From assembly GCF_023374055.1 (NCBI RefSeq), contig NZ_JAMBEP010000001.1, positions 2,108,001-2,172,000 on the forward strand: a DNA stretch of 64,000 nucleotides. The letters are read 5' to 3'. This document shows positions 1 through 9,187 of this stretch, one piece after another. Position numbers and translations under genes: made by a program. Every line of letters begins with the position of its first letter. The stretch's first letter is position 1. Origin of the DNA: Luteimonas galliterrae (GTDB taxonomy: Bacteria > Pseudomonadota > Gammaproteobacteria > Xanthomonadales > Xanthomonadaceae). The notes under the pieces were generated by a model. It saw nothing but the letters and a program-made list of their open reading frames with translations, was not told the DNA's origin and ran no database searches.

Positions 1-818
1 CCGGGATAGTCGAGGCCGTGGCCGCCTTCGGGAAAGACCCGATATTCAAAGTTTGAGCGGCCGTCTTTGATCAGTCTTTCCAAACGCGAGACCGACAGTT
101 CGACCGGTATGCTGTTGTCGCGGCCGCCGAATACCCAGAGCGAAGGAAGCGAAAGGCTCGATAGAACGATGCGCGGGTCGAAGTCGTCCGTGCGATGCGG
201 CACCGACCTCATGCGCCTCCTTATGTCGGCAGCGGAGGCATACATGGAGAAGTTCCGAATCTTCTTCGCGAATGCACTGAAGTTCAGCTCTTCGCTCAAG
301 GTGCAAACCGGTCCGCTCCACAAGACCATGAACGCGGTGTCCGGCGATTTGCTCGCCGCGATCGGAGCGACCCAACCGCCCTGGCTTATGCCTATCAATC
401 CGGTCGGGACTCCTTTCAACCGGGGATGTTCCCCGATGACACGAAGGCCCGCCGCAGCGTCCTCCGCCAGCAGGGTGAAGGCGGCCGCATCGTCCCGGTC
501 CTGAAAAACGCCGCCCGACTCGCCGATCCCGCGCTTGTCGTATGTCAGCACAGCGAATCCGTCGCTCGCCAGCAACTGGGCCAAGGCCGTCATCCGCAAG
601 CTATCCGGCCTTGCGGACCCATGGACGAGAACCACCGCCGCTGCGGGAACATTCCCTTCAGGCAAGTACAGGGTTCCGGACAAGGCAACGCCGGCATTCC
701 CGAACACGACGTCTTCAGATGCGACCGACGATCTGGATTCGGCGCGCATGACGAGACAGAGGAACAGCAGTAGCCCGCCGATGGCCGCAGCAGTACTCGA
801 AGGTCTCCGATGATTCAT
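1..818 (-). CDS. Alpha/beta hydrolase (serine hydrolase), 3' end cut by the window edge
   Basis: The reading frame is open from an ATG at 818 to the left edge, so the C-terminus is missing; about 272 residues are visible. An N-terminal hydrophobic stretch (residues ~10-25) suggests export. The fold is recognisable from VLVHGS (oxyanion region, ~63-68), a YDKRGIGESGG loop, the nucleophile elbow GISQGG, a late GGRDNSIP stretch with a candidate catalytic Asp, and GGHGLDYP carrying the candidate His just before the edge. This is the layout of dienelactone-hydrolase/acyl-peptidase-like serine hydrolases. The substrate is unknown. It lies tail-first in the same direction as the next gene, 48 bp away, but nothing ties it to the trehalose locus. 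Confidence 0.8.
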   Translation of the reverse strand, partial: MNHRRPSSTAAAIGGLLLFLCLVMRAESRSSVASEDVVFGNAGVALSGTLYLPEGNVPAAAVVLVHGSARPDSLRMTALAQLLASDGFAVLTYDKRGIGESGGVFQDRDDAAAFTLLAEDAAAGLRVIGEHPRLKGVPTGLIGISQGGWVAPIAASKSPDTAFMVLWSGPVCTLSEELNFSAFAKKIRNFSMYASAADIRRRMRSVPHRTDDFDPRIVLSSLSLPSLWVFGGRDNSIPVELSVSRLERLIKDGRSNFEYRVFPEGGHGLDYP

Positions 819-866
819 GCTACCGGTCCAAACTCGGCTCCCGAAGACAGCTGCCGCAAGCCCCGC

Positions 867-2294
867 TCAGCCTTCCATCTGCTCCAGTTCCTTGCCCTTG
901 GTCTCGTGCACGTACCTAAGCACGAAGAACACCGAAATCACGGCGGCGATGGTATACAACCCGTAGGTCGCGGCCAGGCCGATGCCGGCCAGCAGGATCG
1001 GGAAGGTCACGGTAATCCCGAAGTTCGAGCCCCACTGGGCCGCGCCGGCCACCGCCAACGCCGAACCGCGGATCTGGTTGGGGAACATCTCGCCCAGCAT
1101 CACCCACATCACCGGTCCCCAGGAACCGTTGAAGAAGATCACGTAGACGTTGGCCGCGACCAAGGCCAGCGTGCCCATCGAATCGGACAGCGACAACTTG
1201 CCGCTGGCATCCAGGGAACCGCTGGCGAAAGCCAGTGTGACCAGCGCGAGCGACACCGCCATGCCCGCCGAGCCGATCCACAGCAGCGGCTTGCGGCCGA
1301 TCTTGTCGATCAGCATCACCGTCACCAGACAAGCGCCGATGCTGAGCGCGCCGGACAGCACGTTGATCAGCAGCGCATCGTTCTCGGAAAAGCCCACCGC
1401 CTGCCACAGCACCGCGCCGTAGTAGAACACCACGTTGATGCCGACCAACTGCTGGAAGGTGGCCAGGCCGATGCCGACCCAGACGATCGGCCGCAGCTTG
1501 CCGGTGGCCTTGCTGATTAGGTCCGACAGACGCGGGCGGTGATGGTCGCGCGACAGTGTGGCGTCGATCTCGGCCAGCTTGGTGCCTGCTTCCTGCGCGC
1601 CATAAAGCCGGGTCAGCACTTTCAGCGCATCTTCCTTGCGGCCCTTCACCACCAGGTAGCGCGGACTCTCGGGAATGAACAGCAGCAGCGACAGGAACAA
1701 CGCCGACGGAATCGCCTGCATCCAGAACATCCAGCGCCAGGCCGCGTGTCCCAACCATAACGACTCGGTGGAAGCGCCCGCCGCTTTGGCGAGCAGGTAG
1801 TTGCTGAGGAAGGCGCAGAACAAGCCGCTGATGATCGCGATCTGCTGCACCGTCGCGAGCCGGCCGCGATAGCGCGCCGAAGCCACTTCGGCGATGTAGG
1901 CCGGCGACATCACGCTGGCCGCGCCCACCGCGAAGCCGCCCAGCACGCGCGCGACGATGAACGCCAGCGAGGTGTCCGCCATGCCCGCGCCGATCGCCGA
2001 CGACAGGAACAACACCGCCGAGATGATCAGCACCGTGCGCCGGCCCCAACGATCGGCCAGGCGCCCGGCGAAGAACGCGCCGAACGCGCAGCCCAGCAGC
2101 ATCGAAGCCACTTCGAATCCGGTGCCCGCCGAGCTGGATTGGAAGGTCTGCTTGAGCCCGTCGACGGTGCCGTTGATCACGCCGCTGTCGAATCCGAACA
2201 GGAATCCGCCGATGGTGGCCACGCAGCTGATCAGGACGATCAGGCGGGTATTCTCCCCACTGGCGACGACCGGTTGCGGAATGGATGCGCTCAT
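867..2294 (-). CDS. Sugar porter family MFS transporter (proton-coupled sugar uptake)
   Basis: The 475-residue protein has the length and twelve-helix layout of the sugar porter family (XylE/GlcP/AraE group). Hallmarks visible are GFLFGFDSGVINGT in helix 1, GRLADRWGRR in the loop between helices 2 and 3, PESPRYLVVKGR after helix 6, the QQLVGIN stretch of helix 7, and DKIGRKPLL in the second half. It would bring a monosaccharide, most likely glucose, across the inner membrane. The next gene upstream on the same strand is a periplasmic trehalase that releases glucose, so the two make a plausible degradation-and-uptake pair. Their spacing is 55 bp, allowing one transcript. The actual sugar is inferred from context only. 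Confidence 0.9.
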   Translation of the reverse strand: MSASIPQPVVASGENTRLIVLISCVATIGGFLFGFDSGVINGTVDGLKQTFQSSSAGTGFEVASMLLGCAFGAFFAGRLADRWGRRTVLIISAVLFLSSAIGAGMADTSLAFIVARVLGGFAVGAASVMSPAYIAEVASARYRGRLATVQQIAIISGLFCAFLSNYLLAKAAGASTESLWLGHAAWRWMFWMQAIPSALFLSLLLFIPESPRYLVVKGRKEDALKVLTRLYGAQEAGTKLAEIDATLSRDHHRPRLSDLISKATGKLRPIVWVGIGLATFQQLVGINVVFYYGAVLWQAVGFSENDALLINVLSGALSIGACLVTVMLIDKIGRKPLLWIGSAGMAVSLALVTLAFASGSLDASGKLSLSDSMGTLALVAANVYVIFFNGSWGPVMWVMLGEMFPNQIRGSALAVAGAAQWGSNFGITVTFPILLAGIGLAATYGLYTIAAVISVFFVLRYVHETKGKELEQMEG

Positions 2295-2349
2295 CGTGGG
2301 ACACCTCGGCGATGTGGAGGGTGGGCTAACGGACGTTCGAAGCGGAGTA

Positions 2350-4002
2350 TTACGGAGATGAGGCCTGCGCAGCCAGCGGCTCGCTGGCCGGCGCGTCCGC
2401 GCGAGCCTGCGCAGGATCGGGCTTCGCGGCGGCCGGATACAGCACGATCAGCTTGCGCAGCACGCCGTTGGTCCAGCCGAAGCCGTCCTGCAGCGGATAC
2501 TCGCCGCCGCCGCCGACGGCCGCGCCGGTGACGTCGTACTTCTCCACCAGCTTGCCGGTCTTCTTGTACAGGGCGATGTTCAGGCGCATCCAGCGCTCGG
2601 CGATGGTCGTCGCCAAGTCCTTTTGCCCGTAGGCGTTGAGGCCTTGGATCGCGATCCACTGCAGCGGCGCCCAGCCGTTGGGCGCGTCCCATTGCTGGCC
2701 GGTGTCGATGGTCGTGGTCGACAGGCCGTGCGGCTGCAGCAGCGACGCGCGGACGCGTTCTGCGACCTGGTCGGCCTGGCGCTGCTCGGCGATGCCGAAG
2801 AACAGCGGGTACAGCGTGGCCGCGGTGACGTGGTCGGTCCGCTTGTCCTCTTTCCACAGATAGTCCGAGAACACGCCCAGTTCCGGATTCCACAAATGGC
2901 GCAGGATCGCGGCCTTGCGTTCGTCGGCGCGCTTGCGCATCTGTGCGGCCTTGTCCGTCTGGCGCGAGGCGGCGTACGCCTCGGCGAGTGTGGTTTCCAG
3001 GTTGTACAGCAGGCTGTTCAAGTCGGGCGGCGCGATGTCGACGACACGGATCGTCGCCAACGTCTTGCCGTCGGCCAGCCAGCGCGAACTGAAATCCCAG
3101 CCGCTTTCGGCGCCGGCGCGCAGGTTGCGGTAGACCTCGGCGAGCGGACGGCCGGATGCGGCCGCGGTGGCCACATCGTTGCCGTAGCTTTCTTCGCGCG
3201 GCGTGTCGCAATCGTCCCAATAGCGGTTGAGCAGCGCGCCATCGGCCAGGCGGACGACCCGGCGATGCGCCTGTCCGCGCGCCAAGCCTTCGCTGCCCTC
3301 CATCCAGAAAGCGTATTCCTTCTCCAGTTGCGGCAAATACGCCGTCAGCGTCTTCTTGCCGTCGCGCTCGGCCAGCAAGTTCACCATGGCCGCGAAGAAC
3401 GGCGGCTGCGAGCGGCCCAGGTAGTAGGTGCGGTTGCCGTTCGGGATGTGGCCGTAGTGGTCGATCAGCCAGGCGAAGTTCCTGACCATATCCACGGCCA
3501 GGTCGTGGCGGCCGCTTTCCTCCAGGCCCAGCATCGTGAAATAGGAATCCCAGTAGTAGATCTCGTTGAAGCGCCCGCCGGGCACGATGTAGCGGTACGG
3601 CAGCGGCAGCAGCGAGGTGCGGCCGTCGCTGGTGCCCGGCTTGCGCTCGAGCACGGTCCACAGCGCGTCGATGTGCTGGCGCACGTCGTGGTCGGGGTTG
3701 GTGCGGTAATCGTGATCGTTCTCCGGCGGCTGTACGAACTGTTCGGCGAGGAATTTCTTCAGATCGAAACCGGGCTGCGCGCGCAGGTTCTCGTATTCGG
3801 CGACGATGCCGGCCGGCGGCTGGGTGGGCCGCGAATCCATCAGCCATTTGCCGTCCGGCAGCGCTTTCTGCGCGTCTTCGAACAAGCGGCCGTAGAGCTG
3901 CGGATAGCCCGGAACGCAGGTCTGGGCGAACGCCGGCGCGCATAACAGCGACAGCCAGCACAGCAATATCCAGACGGCCTTGTTCGTATGCGGCATGCGC
4001 AT
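2350..4002 (-). CDS. treA: Periplasmic trehalase (GH37)
   Basis: This enzyme hydrolyses trehalose to two glucose molecules in the periplasm. Both family signatures are present: PGGRFNEIYYWDSY at residues 141-154 and QWDAPNGWAP at about 436-445. The start at 4002 gives 550 residues, a normal TreA length, beginning with a clear signal peptide (MRMPHTNKAVWILLCWLSLL, cleaved after AFA). A GGGAGA Shine-Dalgarno lies about 7 bases upstream; a longer in-frame reading (to 4164) would put a basic tail before the signal peptide and is not favoured. It is transcribed divergently from a TonB-dependent receptor across a 461-bp gap and precedes the sugar porter. Together they suggest outer-membrane capture of trehalose or a larger glucan, periplasmic cleavage and inner-membrane uptake. 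Confidence 0.96.
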   Translation of the reverse strand: MRMPHTNKAVWILLCWLSLLCAPAFAQTCVPGYPQLYGRLFEDAQKALPDGKWLMDSRPTQPPAGIVAEYENLRAQPGFDLKKFLAEQFVQPPENDHDYRTNPDHDVRQHIDALWTVLERKPGTSDGRTSLLPLPYRYIVPGGRFNEIYYWDSYFTMLGLEESGRHDLAVDMVRNFAWLIDHYGHIPNGNRTYYLGRSQPPFFAAMVNLLAERDGKKTLTAYLPQLEKEYAFWMEGSEGLARGQAHRRVVRLADGALLNRYWDDCDTPREESYGNDVATAAASGRPLAEVYRNLRAGAESGWDFSSRWLADGKTLATIRVVDIAPPDLNSLLYNLETTLAEAYAASRQTDKAAQMRKRADERKAAILRHLWNPELGVFSDYLWKEDKRTDHVTAATLYPLFFGIAEQRQADQVAERVRASLLQPHGLSTTTIDTGQQWDAPNGWAPLQWIAIQGLNAYGQKDLATTIAERWMRLNIALYKKTGKLVEKYDVTGAAVGGGGEYPLQDGFGWTNGVLRKLIVLYPAAAKPDPAQARADAPASEPLAAQASSP

Positions 4003-4129
4003 CGGTTTCTCCCGGCGGCGATGACGATGCCGTAAGCATAAGCGAGTCGCGCGCTCGCCGTTCACGCATCTTGCGCGCAGAAGCATCGCATTCCGATCAT
4101 GTTGCAACGCAATGCGGCGCTCCCGGGCG

Positions 4130-4145
4130 CTGAATACGTATTCAG
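4130..4145. promoter_or_regulatory. 16-bp perfect palindrome in the treA / TonB-receptor divergent region (candidate operator)
   Basis: CTGAATACGTATTCAG is its own reverse complement. It lies 128 bp upstream of the treA start and about 320 bp upstream of the receptor start, in the 461-bp gap (4003-4463) that holds the promoters of both divergent genes. No coding sequence was accepted in the gap. Perfect even palindromes of this size are typical binding sites of LacI-, TetR- or GntR-type dimers, but no regulator gene of these families is in the window, so the assignment as operator is inference. A short GTTGCAAC palindrome and two nearby TTACATGCG-like copies (4158-4180) occur in the same gap. 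Confidence 0.5.
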
Positions 4146-4463
4146 GGATATTGCGGATGCGCATTTACATGCGTTACATGCGCGGGCGATCACTTTTTTT
4201 GCACATTAGCGCAGCGAAGATCGGGTATCGCTGCGGCATGGCCGTTCGCGACACAGGGGACAACCGTCCGCACGGCCTTGGGTCGATGCGGCTCGCCTGC
4301 GAGCGTGGAGATCCTTGAAGATGGCTGCATCCCGATCGTTGCATTTACTCGCACGGATCGCGGCCTTCCTATCTCTTTCTTCTGTCGCCGTCGCCGCTCG
4401 CGCGGCCGGGATCGCCGCATTGCGCCGTTCCTGCGGCATTCCTTGGTCCGTGGAGGGAGCACC

Positions 4464-7052
4464 ATGAGTCGTTTCAACCGTCGTTATGCGCTGTCGGCCG
4501 CCATCGCGGCGGCGTTGCTGCCTTTGTGCGCGCAAGCGCAGACGCAAACGCCGCCGGATGCCGCGCCGACGCAGGAGCCGACGCCGCAGCAGGCGCAAGC
4601 GCAAGCGCCGGCACAAACTCCGCAGCCTGCCGCGGAGAAGGCCACCACGCTCGACACCGTGGTCGTGACCGGCAGCGCGTCGGGAGGCGTGAAGAAGCTT
4701 GAAGCCAGTTACAACATCGTCACCGCCAACGCGGAGGAGATCAAACAGGCCAATCCCAAGAGCACCGCGGATCTGCTCAAGATATCGCCGGGACTCTGGC
4801 CGGAATCCACCGGCGGCCAGACCGGCGCCAACATCGAGATCGCCGGCTTTCCCGGCGGCGGCGATGCCCCCTATTTCTCCACGCTGCTGATGGGCTCGCC
4901 GGTGTACGGCATGCCGACGCTGTCGTTCTTCGAAACCACCACCCTGATCCGGCTCGACGACACCATCGAATCCGTCGAGATCCTGCAAGGCGGTCCCTCG
5001 GTCGTGTTCGCGGACGGGCAGATGGGCGCCACCGCCAATTTCCTGCTCAAGACCGGCAGCGAGATTCCCACCGGCAGCGTCGGCGTGACCTGGGGCGACG
5101 AAGGTCTGTGGCGGCTGGACGCGTTCTCCGGCTTCAAGATCGCCGAAGACTGGTACGGCAGCATCGGCGGCTTCTGGCGCAGCTCGGACGGCGTGCGCGA
5201 TCCGGAATTCAAGGCCGACGAGGGCGGCCAGCTGACCGCCACCCTGTCGCACGACTTCGACCGGGGCAACCTGACCCTGTATGCGCGCTACCTCAACGAC
5301 AAAAACCAGTTCATCACGCCGATCCCGGTGATCCAGCGCGGCGAAGACGACTTCAGCGCTTATCCGGGGTTCGATCCGCTCACCTCCACGTACAACAGCA
5401 AGGCGATCCAGCACGTGCGCCTGCCCGGCTACCCCGGCGGCGGCATCGACGCGGATCTGGCCGACGGCCGCGGCGCGAAGTTCGTCTTCATCGGCGGCAA
5501 CTTCGACTACGAATTCGACAACGGCTGGTCGATCAGCGACAAGTTCCTGTACGACGAGGGCGATGCCGACACCAACGCCTTGTTCTCCGGCAACAATCCG
5601 GCCTCGCTCAACGACATGCTCTACACGCCGGACCTGGCGGGCGGCCTGGAACTGCCGGCCGGCTCGGCCACGGCCAATTTCGTCGGCGGCGGCGCGGTGC
5701 CGCTCGACCAGAGCGTGATCCATCAGGGCTGGTGGCACATCCACAAGCGCCTGAAGAGCATCAACAACGACTTCCGCCTCAGCAAGGAACTGTTCGAGGG
5801 CAATACCCTCACCATCGGCGTCTACGTCAACCACTACACCATGAACGACAAGTGGGCGCTGGGCAATCAGATGATGATGACCAATACGCCGAACGCGCGG
5901 CCGATCACGGTCAGCTACGTGGGCACCGACGGCAATGTCCATCAGGCCACCGACAGCCAGGGCCTGCTCGACTACGGCACCTTCAACATCGCCCAGCACG
6001 GCAGCGCCACCAACACGGCGTTCTACCTGTCCGATTCATGGCGCATCGGCAAGTGGCTTCTGGATCTGTCCGGACGCATCGAGAACATGGATGCGACCAA
6101 TAACGTGTGCAACTTCCAAAACAATGTGGACGCCGACGGCGACGGCGTCACCGATTTCGTCGACTTGGACGGGAACCCGCTGACCGAGTACGACAATCAT
6201 GTGCCCGTCTGCGACGGCACTTTCGCCAAGACCGGATACAAAAAGACCCACCCGTCCTGGACCGCGGGCGCCAACTATTCGTTCACCGACCGCATGTCGG
6301 CGTACGGACGCGTCAACACCGGCGGCCACTTCCTCGATTTCGACAACGGCATCCGCGGCAGCACCACCGCGAACACGCCGCCGATGCACAGGGTCCGCAA
6401 CTACGAAATAGGCTTCAAGTACCAGTCCGACTTGCTGTACGCGGACATCAGCGCCTATCGCCGCAAGTTCACCGGCCTGCCCTTCCAGCCGACCGATGGC
6501 GCCGGCACGCCGGTGGGCACGCCTCTGATCTACGGTTCCGACTCCTGGGGCGTCAATTTCATCGGCGCGTTGACGCCGGTCGAGAACCTGCGCTTCGAGC
6601 TGGTGGCCAATTACCTGGACGGCGAATACACCGACTTCGACGCCTGCTTCCCGTACGTCGACATCAACGGCAACAATGCCTGCCAGCCGATCGAAGGGCA
6701 GCAATTGCAGCGCCAGCCCAAGCTGCGCTACATGTTCACGCCTAGCTACAAGTTCGTCTTCGGCTGGGGCGACATCAGGCCCTACGTCACCTACACCTCC
6801 GTCGGCAACCACACCCAGGACCAGTCCGGCTTGCAGCAGCTGGGCTCGTACCACACCCTGGATTTCGGCGTGACCGCCAACGTCGGCGTGCATTGGCAGT
6901 TCAACCTCCGCGGCACCAACGTAACCAACGAGCTGGGTTTGACCGAGAGCAATTCGCGCATCTTCGGCACCGCCTCCAGTGCGGGCGGCGTGCTGCTGGC
7001 GCGTCCGCTCGAGGGCCGCGAGATCAACTTGCAGGCGAAGTACCTCTGGTGA
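4464..7052 (+). CDS. TonB-dependent outer-membrane receptor, probably for trehalose or a related glucan
   Basis: An 862-residue receptor with signal peptide MSRFNRRYALSAAIAAALLP, a proline/glutamine-rich linker, a TonB box (LDTVVVTGSA, ~residues 59-68), a plug domain and a long beta-barrel ending in KYLW. The start at 4464 is set by GGAGGGAGC a few bases upstream; the longer in-frame extension to 4278 lacks a signal sequence. It binds a substrate at the outer membrane and imports it with TonB energy. Divergent treA, the downstream debranching-like gene 26 bp away and the sugar porter suggest an alpha-glucoside or trehalose. An extracellular loop near residues 555-571 carries a DADGDG...DLDG acidic repeat like calcium-binding loops. 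The substrate is inferred. Confidence 0.92.
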   Translation: MSRFNRRYALSAAIAAALLPLCAQAQTQTPPDAAPTQEPTPQQAQAQAPAQTPQPAAEKATTLDTVVVTGSASGGVKKLEASYNIVTANAEEIKQANPKSTADLLKISPGLWPESTGGQTGANIEIAGFPGGGDAPYFSTLLMGSPVYGMPTLSFFETTTLIRLDDTIESVEILQGGPSVVFADGQMGATANFLLKTGSEIPTGSVGVTWGDEGLWRLDAFSGFKIAEDWYGSIGGFWRSSDGVRDPEFKADEGGQLTATLSHDFDRGNLTLYARYLNDKNQFITPIPVIQRGEDDFSAYPGFDPLTSTYNSKAIQHVRLPGYPGGGIDADLADGRGAKFVFIGGNFDYEFDNGWSISDKFLYDEGDADTNALFSGNNPASLNDMLYTPDLAGGLELPAGSATANFVGGGAVPLDQSVIHQGWWHIHKRLKSINNDFRLSKELFEGNTLTIGVYVNHYTMNDKWALGNQMMMTNTPNARPITVSYVGTDGNVHQATDSQGLLDYGTFNIAQHGSATNTAFYLSDSWRIGKWLLDLSGRIENMDATNNVCNFQNNVDADGDGVTDFVDLDGNPLTEYDNHVPVCDGTFAKTGYKKTHPSWTAGANYSFTDRMSAYGRVNTGGHFLDFDNGIRGSTTANTPPMHRVRNYEIGFKYQSDLLYADISAYRRKFTGLPFQPTDGAGTPVGTPLIYGSDSWGVNFIGALTPVENLRFELVANYLDGEYTDFDACFPYVDINGNNACQPIEGQQLQRQPKLRYMFTPSYKFVFGWGDIRPYVTYTSVGNHTQDQSGLQQLGSYHTLDFGVTANVGVHWQFNLRGTNVTNELGLTESNSRIFGTASSAGGVLLARPLEGREINLQAKYLW

Positions 7053-7077
7053 TGCATGGCGCCGACGGGACGGGCCG

Positions 7078-9123
7078 ATGCGGGCCGCGATGAAGTCGGC
7101 GCTGCCGGCGTTGCTGGCCGGAACGCTGTCGCTCGCCGCGTTCGCCGCGGACGCGCCGCTGCGGTTCCGCGTGACGGAAGGGGAGACGCTCAACGCCTTC
7201 TACCGGCACGGCCCGGCCGCGGCGCATCTGTTGTTGAATTCGGGACGCAAGCCGCGCGTGCTGGTGGCGTTCCCGGCCGGCAATAGCGGCGTCGGCGTCT
7301 GGTTCGAGGAGACCGACGCGCCCGTGCGCTGGACCTTGGACACGGTGGAAGGGCTGGCCCGAGACGACGAACGCGGCCGGCCCTTGCATGGGATCGTGGC
7401 CGAGGCGAGCGTCGATGCGCCGCGCCTGGTGATTCGCGATGCCGTACTCGGCAGCGTGCGCGTGCTGCGCGATTTCCAGCTTGGGATCGCATATCCGGCA
7501 GCAGTCGCCACCGCCGCGAAAACGTCGGCGGGACGAACCGTCGTCTGGTCGCGGCCGCGCATCGACGGCGCGCCCGGTTACGAAATCTCGATCGAACTCC
7601 GAAACGGACGCGTGAGCGGCGGCGGCGGCGGCGCGCCGCTGGCGCTCGAGCCGGCGCGCAAGGGCGAGCCGATGCAGTTGCGCATCGTCGCGCTCACCGG
7701 CGAAAAGCCGCTCACGCCGCTCGACGCCCGCGCCTTGTTCGACCGATCGGCCGGCGACGATGCGCACGTCCGCGAGGTGCTGCAATTCCTGAGCTACGAG
7801 GAAAAGTTCCTGGCCGGCTCGTGGCGCTTCGACACCTATTTCGGACGGGACACGTTGATGTCGCTGCGCCTGCTGATGCCCGCGTTGCGGCCGGAAGCGA
7901 TCGAGGACGGCTTGGCTTCGGTATTGGAGCGGCTGAACCCGCAGGGCGAAGTCGCGCACGAAGAAGACATCGGCGAGTTCGCGCTGCTGCGCCATCGCAA
8001 GGAGAACGGTCCCGGGTCCGCTTACGACGACGCGCCGATCTACGACTACAACATGGTCGACGACGACAGGATGCTGGCGCCGGTGGCCGCTGCCTATCTG
8101 CTCGACGATCCACGCAGCCGCGGCCGCGCCGCTGCGTTCCTCGCCCGCAAGACCTCGGCCGGCGAGCCGCTGGGCGCCGCGCTGGCGCGCAACTTCGCCT
8201 TCGTGCTCGATTCCGCCGCAGCTTTCGCGCGGGAGTCGGTCGCCGCGAACCTGATCGCGCTCAAACCCGGCCGCGATGCCGGGCAGTGGCGCGACAGCCG
8301 CGAGGGATTGGCGGGCGGCCGCTATGCCTACGATGTCAACGCGGTGTTCGTGCCGGCGGCGTTGGACGCCATCGCGCGTTTCCAACAGGCGGGGTCGCTG
8401 CAGCGTTATGCGACGCCGCAGCAACTGCGCGCGTTCTCGGCCGCCGGCGAACGGGCCGCACGATGGCGCGCGCACGCGCCGACGCTGTTTCGCCAGACAA
8501 TCCCCGTTGCTAAGGCCAAGGACGGCATTTCGCGTTACGCAAAGGCCGAAGGCATCGATCCGGCGCCGGCGCTGGCCAGCGTGCCGCAGGAAGCGTTGCG
8601 CTTCGACGCGCTGGCCTTGGACGCGACAGGCCGGCCGATCCCGGTCCTGCATTCCGACGGCGGGTTCGCGTTGCTGTTCCTGAAACCCGGTGCGCAAGAG
8701 GTGCGCGACATGGCCGAAACCATGTTGCGGCCCTTCCCCGCGGGCCTGCTGACCGACGCCGGCCTGTTGGTCGCCAACCCCGCGTACGCCGACCGCGGCA
8801 TCGCAGAAGCGTTCGGCCGCAACGCTTATCACGGTACGGTGGTCTGGTCTTGGCAGCAGGCCCTGCTGGCCGCCGGACTCGCGCGCCAATTGCAGCGCGA
8901 CGACCTGCCCGCCGATGTCCGGGCGCTGTTGCGCGACGGGCAACGCCGGCTATGGCGCGCGATCGACGCTAGCCGCGCGATGCGCGCGTCCGAGCTATGG
9001 TCGTGGTCCTACGCCGACGGCCGCTACCGTGCAGAACCCTTCGGCCAGAACGCCGGCGACGCCGACGAATCCAATGCCGCGCAGCTGTGGAGCACGGTGT
9101 ACCTGGCCATTCCGCCGCCATGA
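7078..9123 (+). CDS. Exported glycogen-debranching-like six-hairpin glycosidase homologue
   Basis: A 681-residue protein with a signal peptide (MKSALPALLAGTLSLAAFAA, cleaved near AFAA-DAP). It follows the TonB receptor by 25 bp. The start at 7078 (MRAAMKS) is chosen because the ATG is followed directly by the signal peptide; a second ATG at 7090 is possible. Residues ~60-230 look like a beta-rich N-terminal domain. From ~245 on, FDTYFGRDTLMSLRLL resembles the FGRDT(M/L)xSL motif of amylo-alpha-1,6-glucosidase C-terminal domains, followed by HEEDIGEF and repeated helical segments consistent with an (alpha/alpha)6 barrel. A role in trimming an oligosaccharide imported by the receptor is likely, but the exact linkage cleaved cannot be read from the sequence. 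Confidence 0.75.
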   Translation: MRAAMKSALPALLAGTLSLAAFAADAPLRFRVTEGETLNAFYRHGPAAAHLLLNSGRKPRVLVAFPAGNSGVGVWFEETDAPVRWTLDTVEGLARDDERGRPLHGIVAEASVDAPRLVIRDAVLGSVRVLRDFQLGIAYPAAVATAAKTSAGRTVVWSRPRIDGAPGYEISIELRNGRVSGGGGGAPLALEPARKGEPMQLRIVALTGEKPLTPLDARALFDRSAGDDAHVREVLQFLSYEEKFLAGSWRFDTYFGRDTLMSLRLLMPALRPEAIEDGLASVLERLNPQGEVAHEEDIGEFALLRHRKENGPGSAYDDAPIYDYNMVDDDRMLAPVAAAYLLDDPRSRGRAAAFLARKTSAGEPLGAALARNFAFVLDSAAAFARESVAANLIALKPGRDAGQWRDSREGLAGGRYAYDVNAVFVPAALDAIARFQQAGSLQRYATPQQLRAFSAAGERAARWRAHAPTLFRQTIPVAKAKDGISRYAKAEGIDPAPALASVPQEALRFDALALDATGRPIPVLHSDGGFALLFLKPGAQEVRDMAETMLRPFPAGLLTDAGLLVANPAYADRGIAEAFGRNAYHGTVVWSWQQALLAAGLARQLQRDDLPADVRALLRDGQRRLWRAIDASRAMRASELWSWSYADGRYRAEPFGQNAGDADESNAAQLWSTVYLAIPPP

Positions 9124-9187
9124 CAACCGGATCCGGATCCGACGGCTTCCGCCTCGAAAACATGCCATCGCGGCCTTTCGGCCGACG

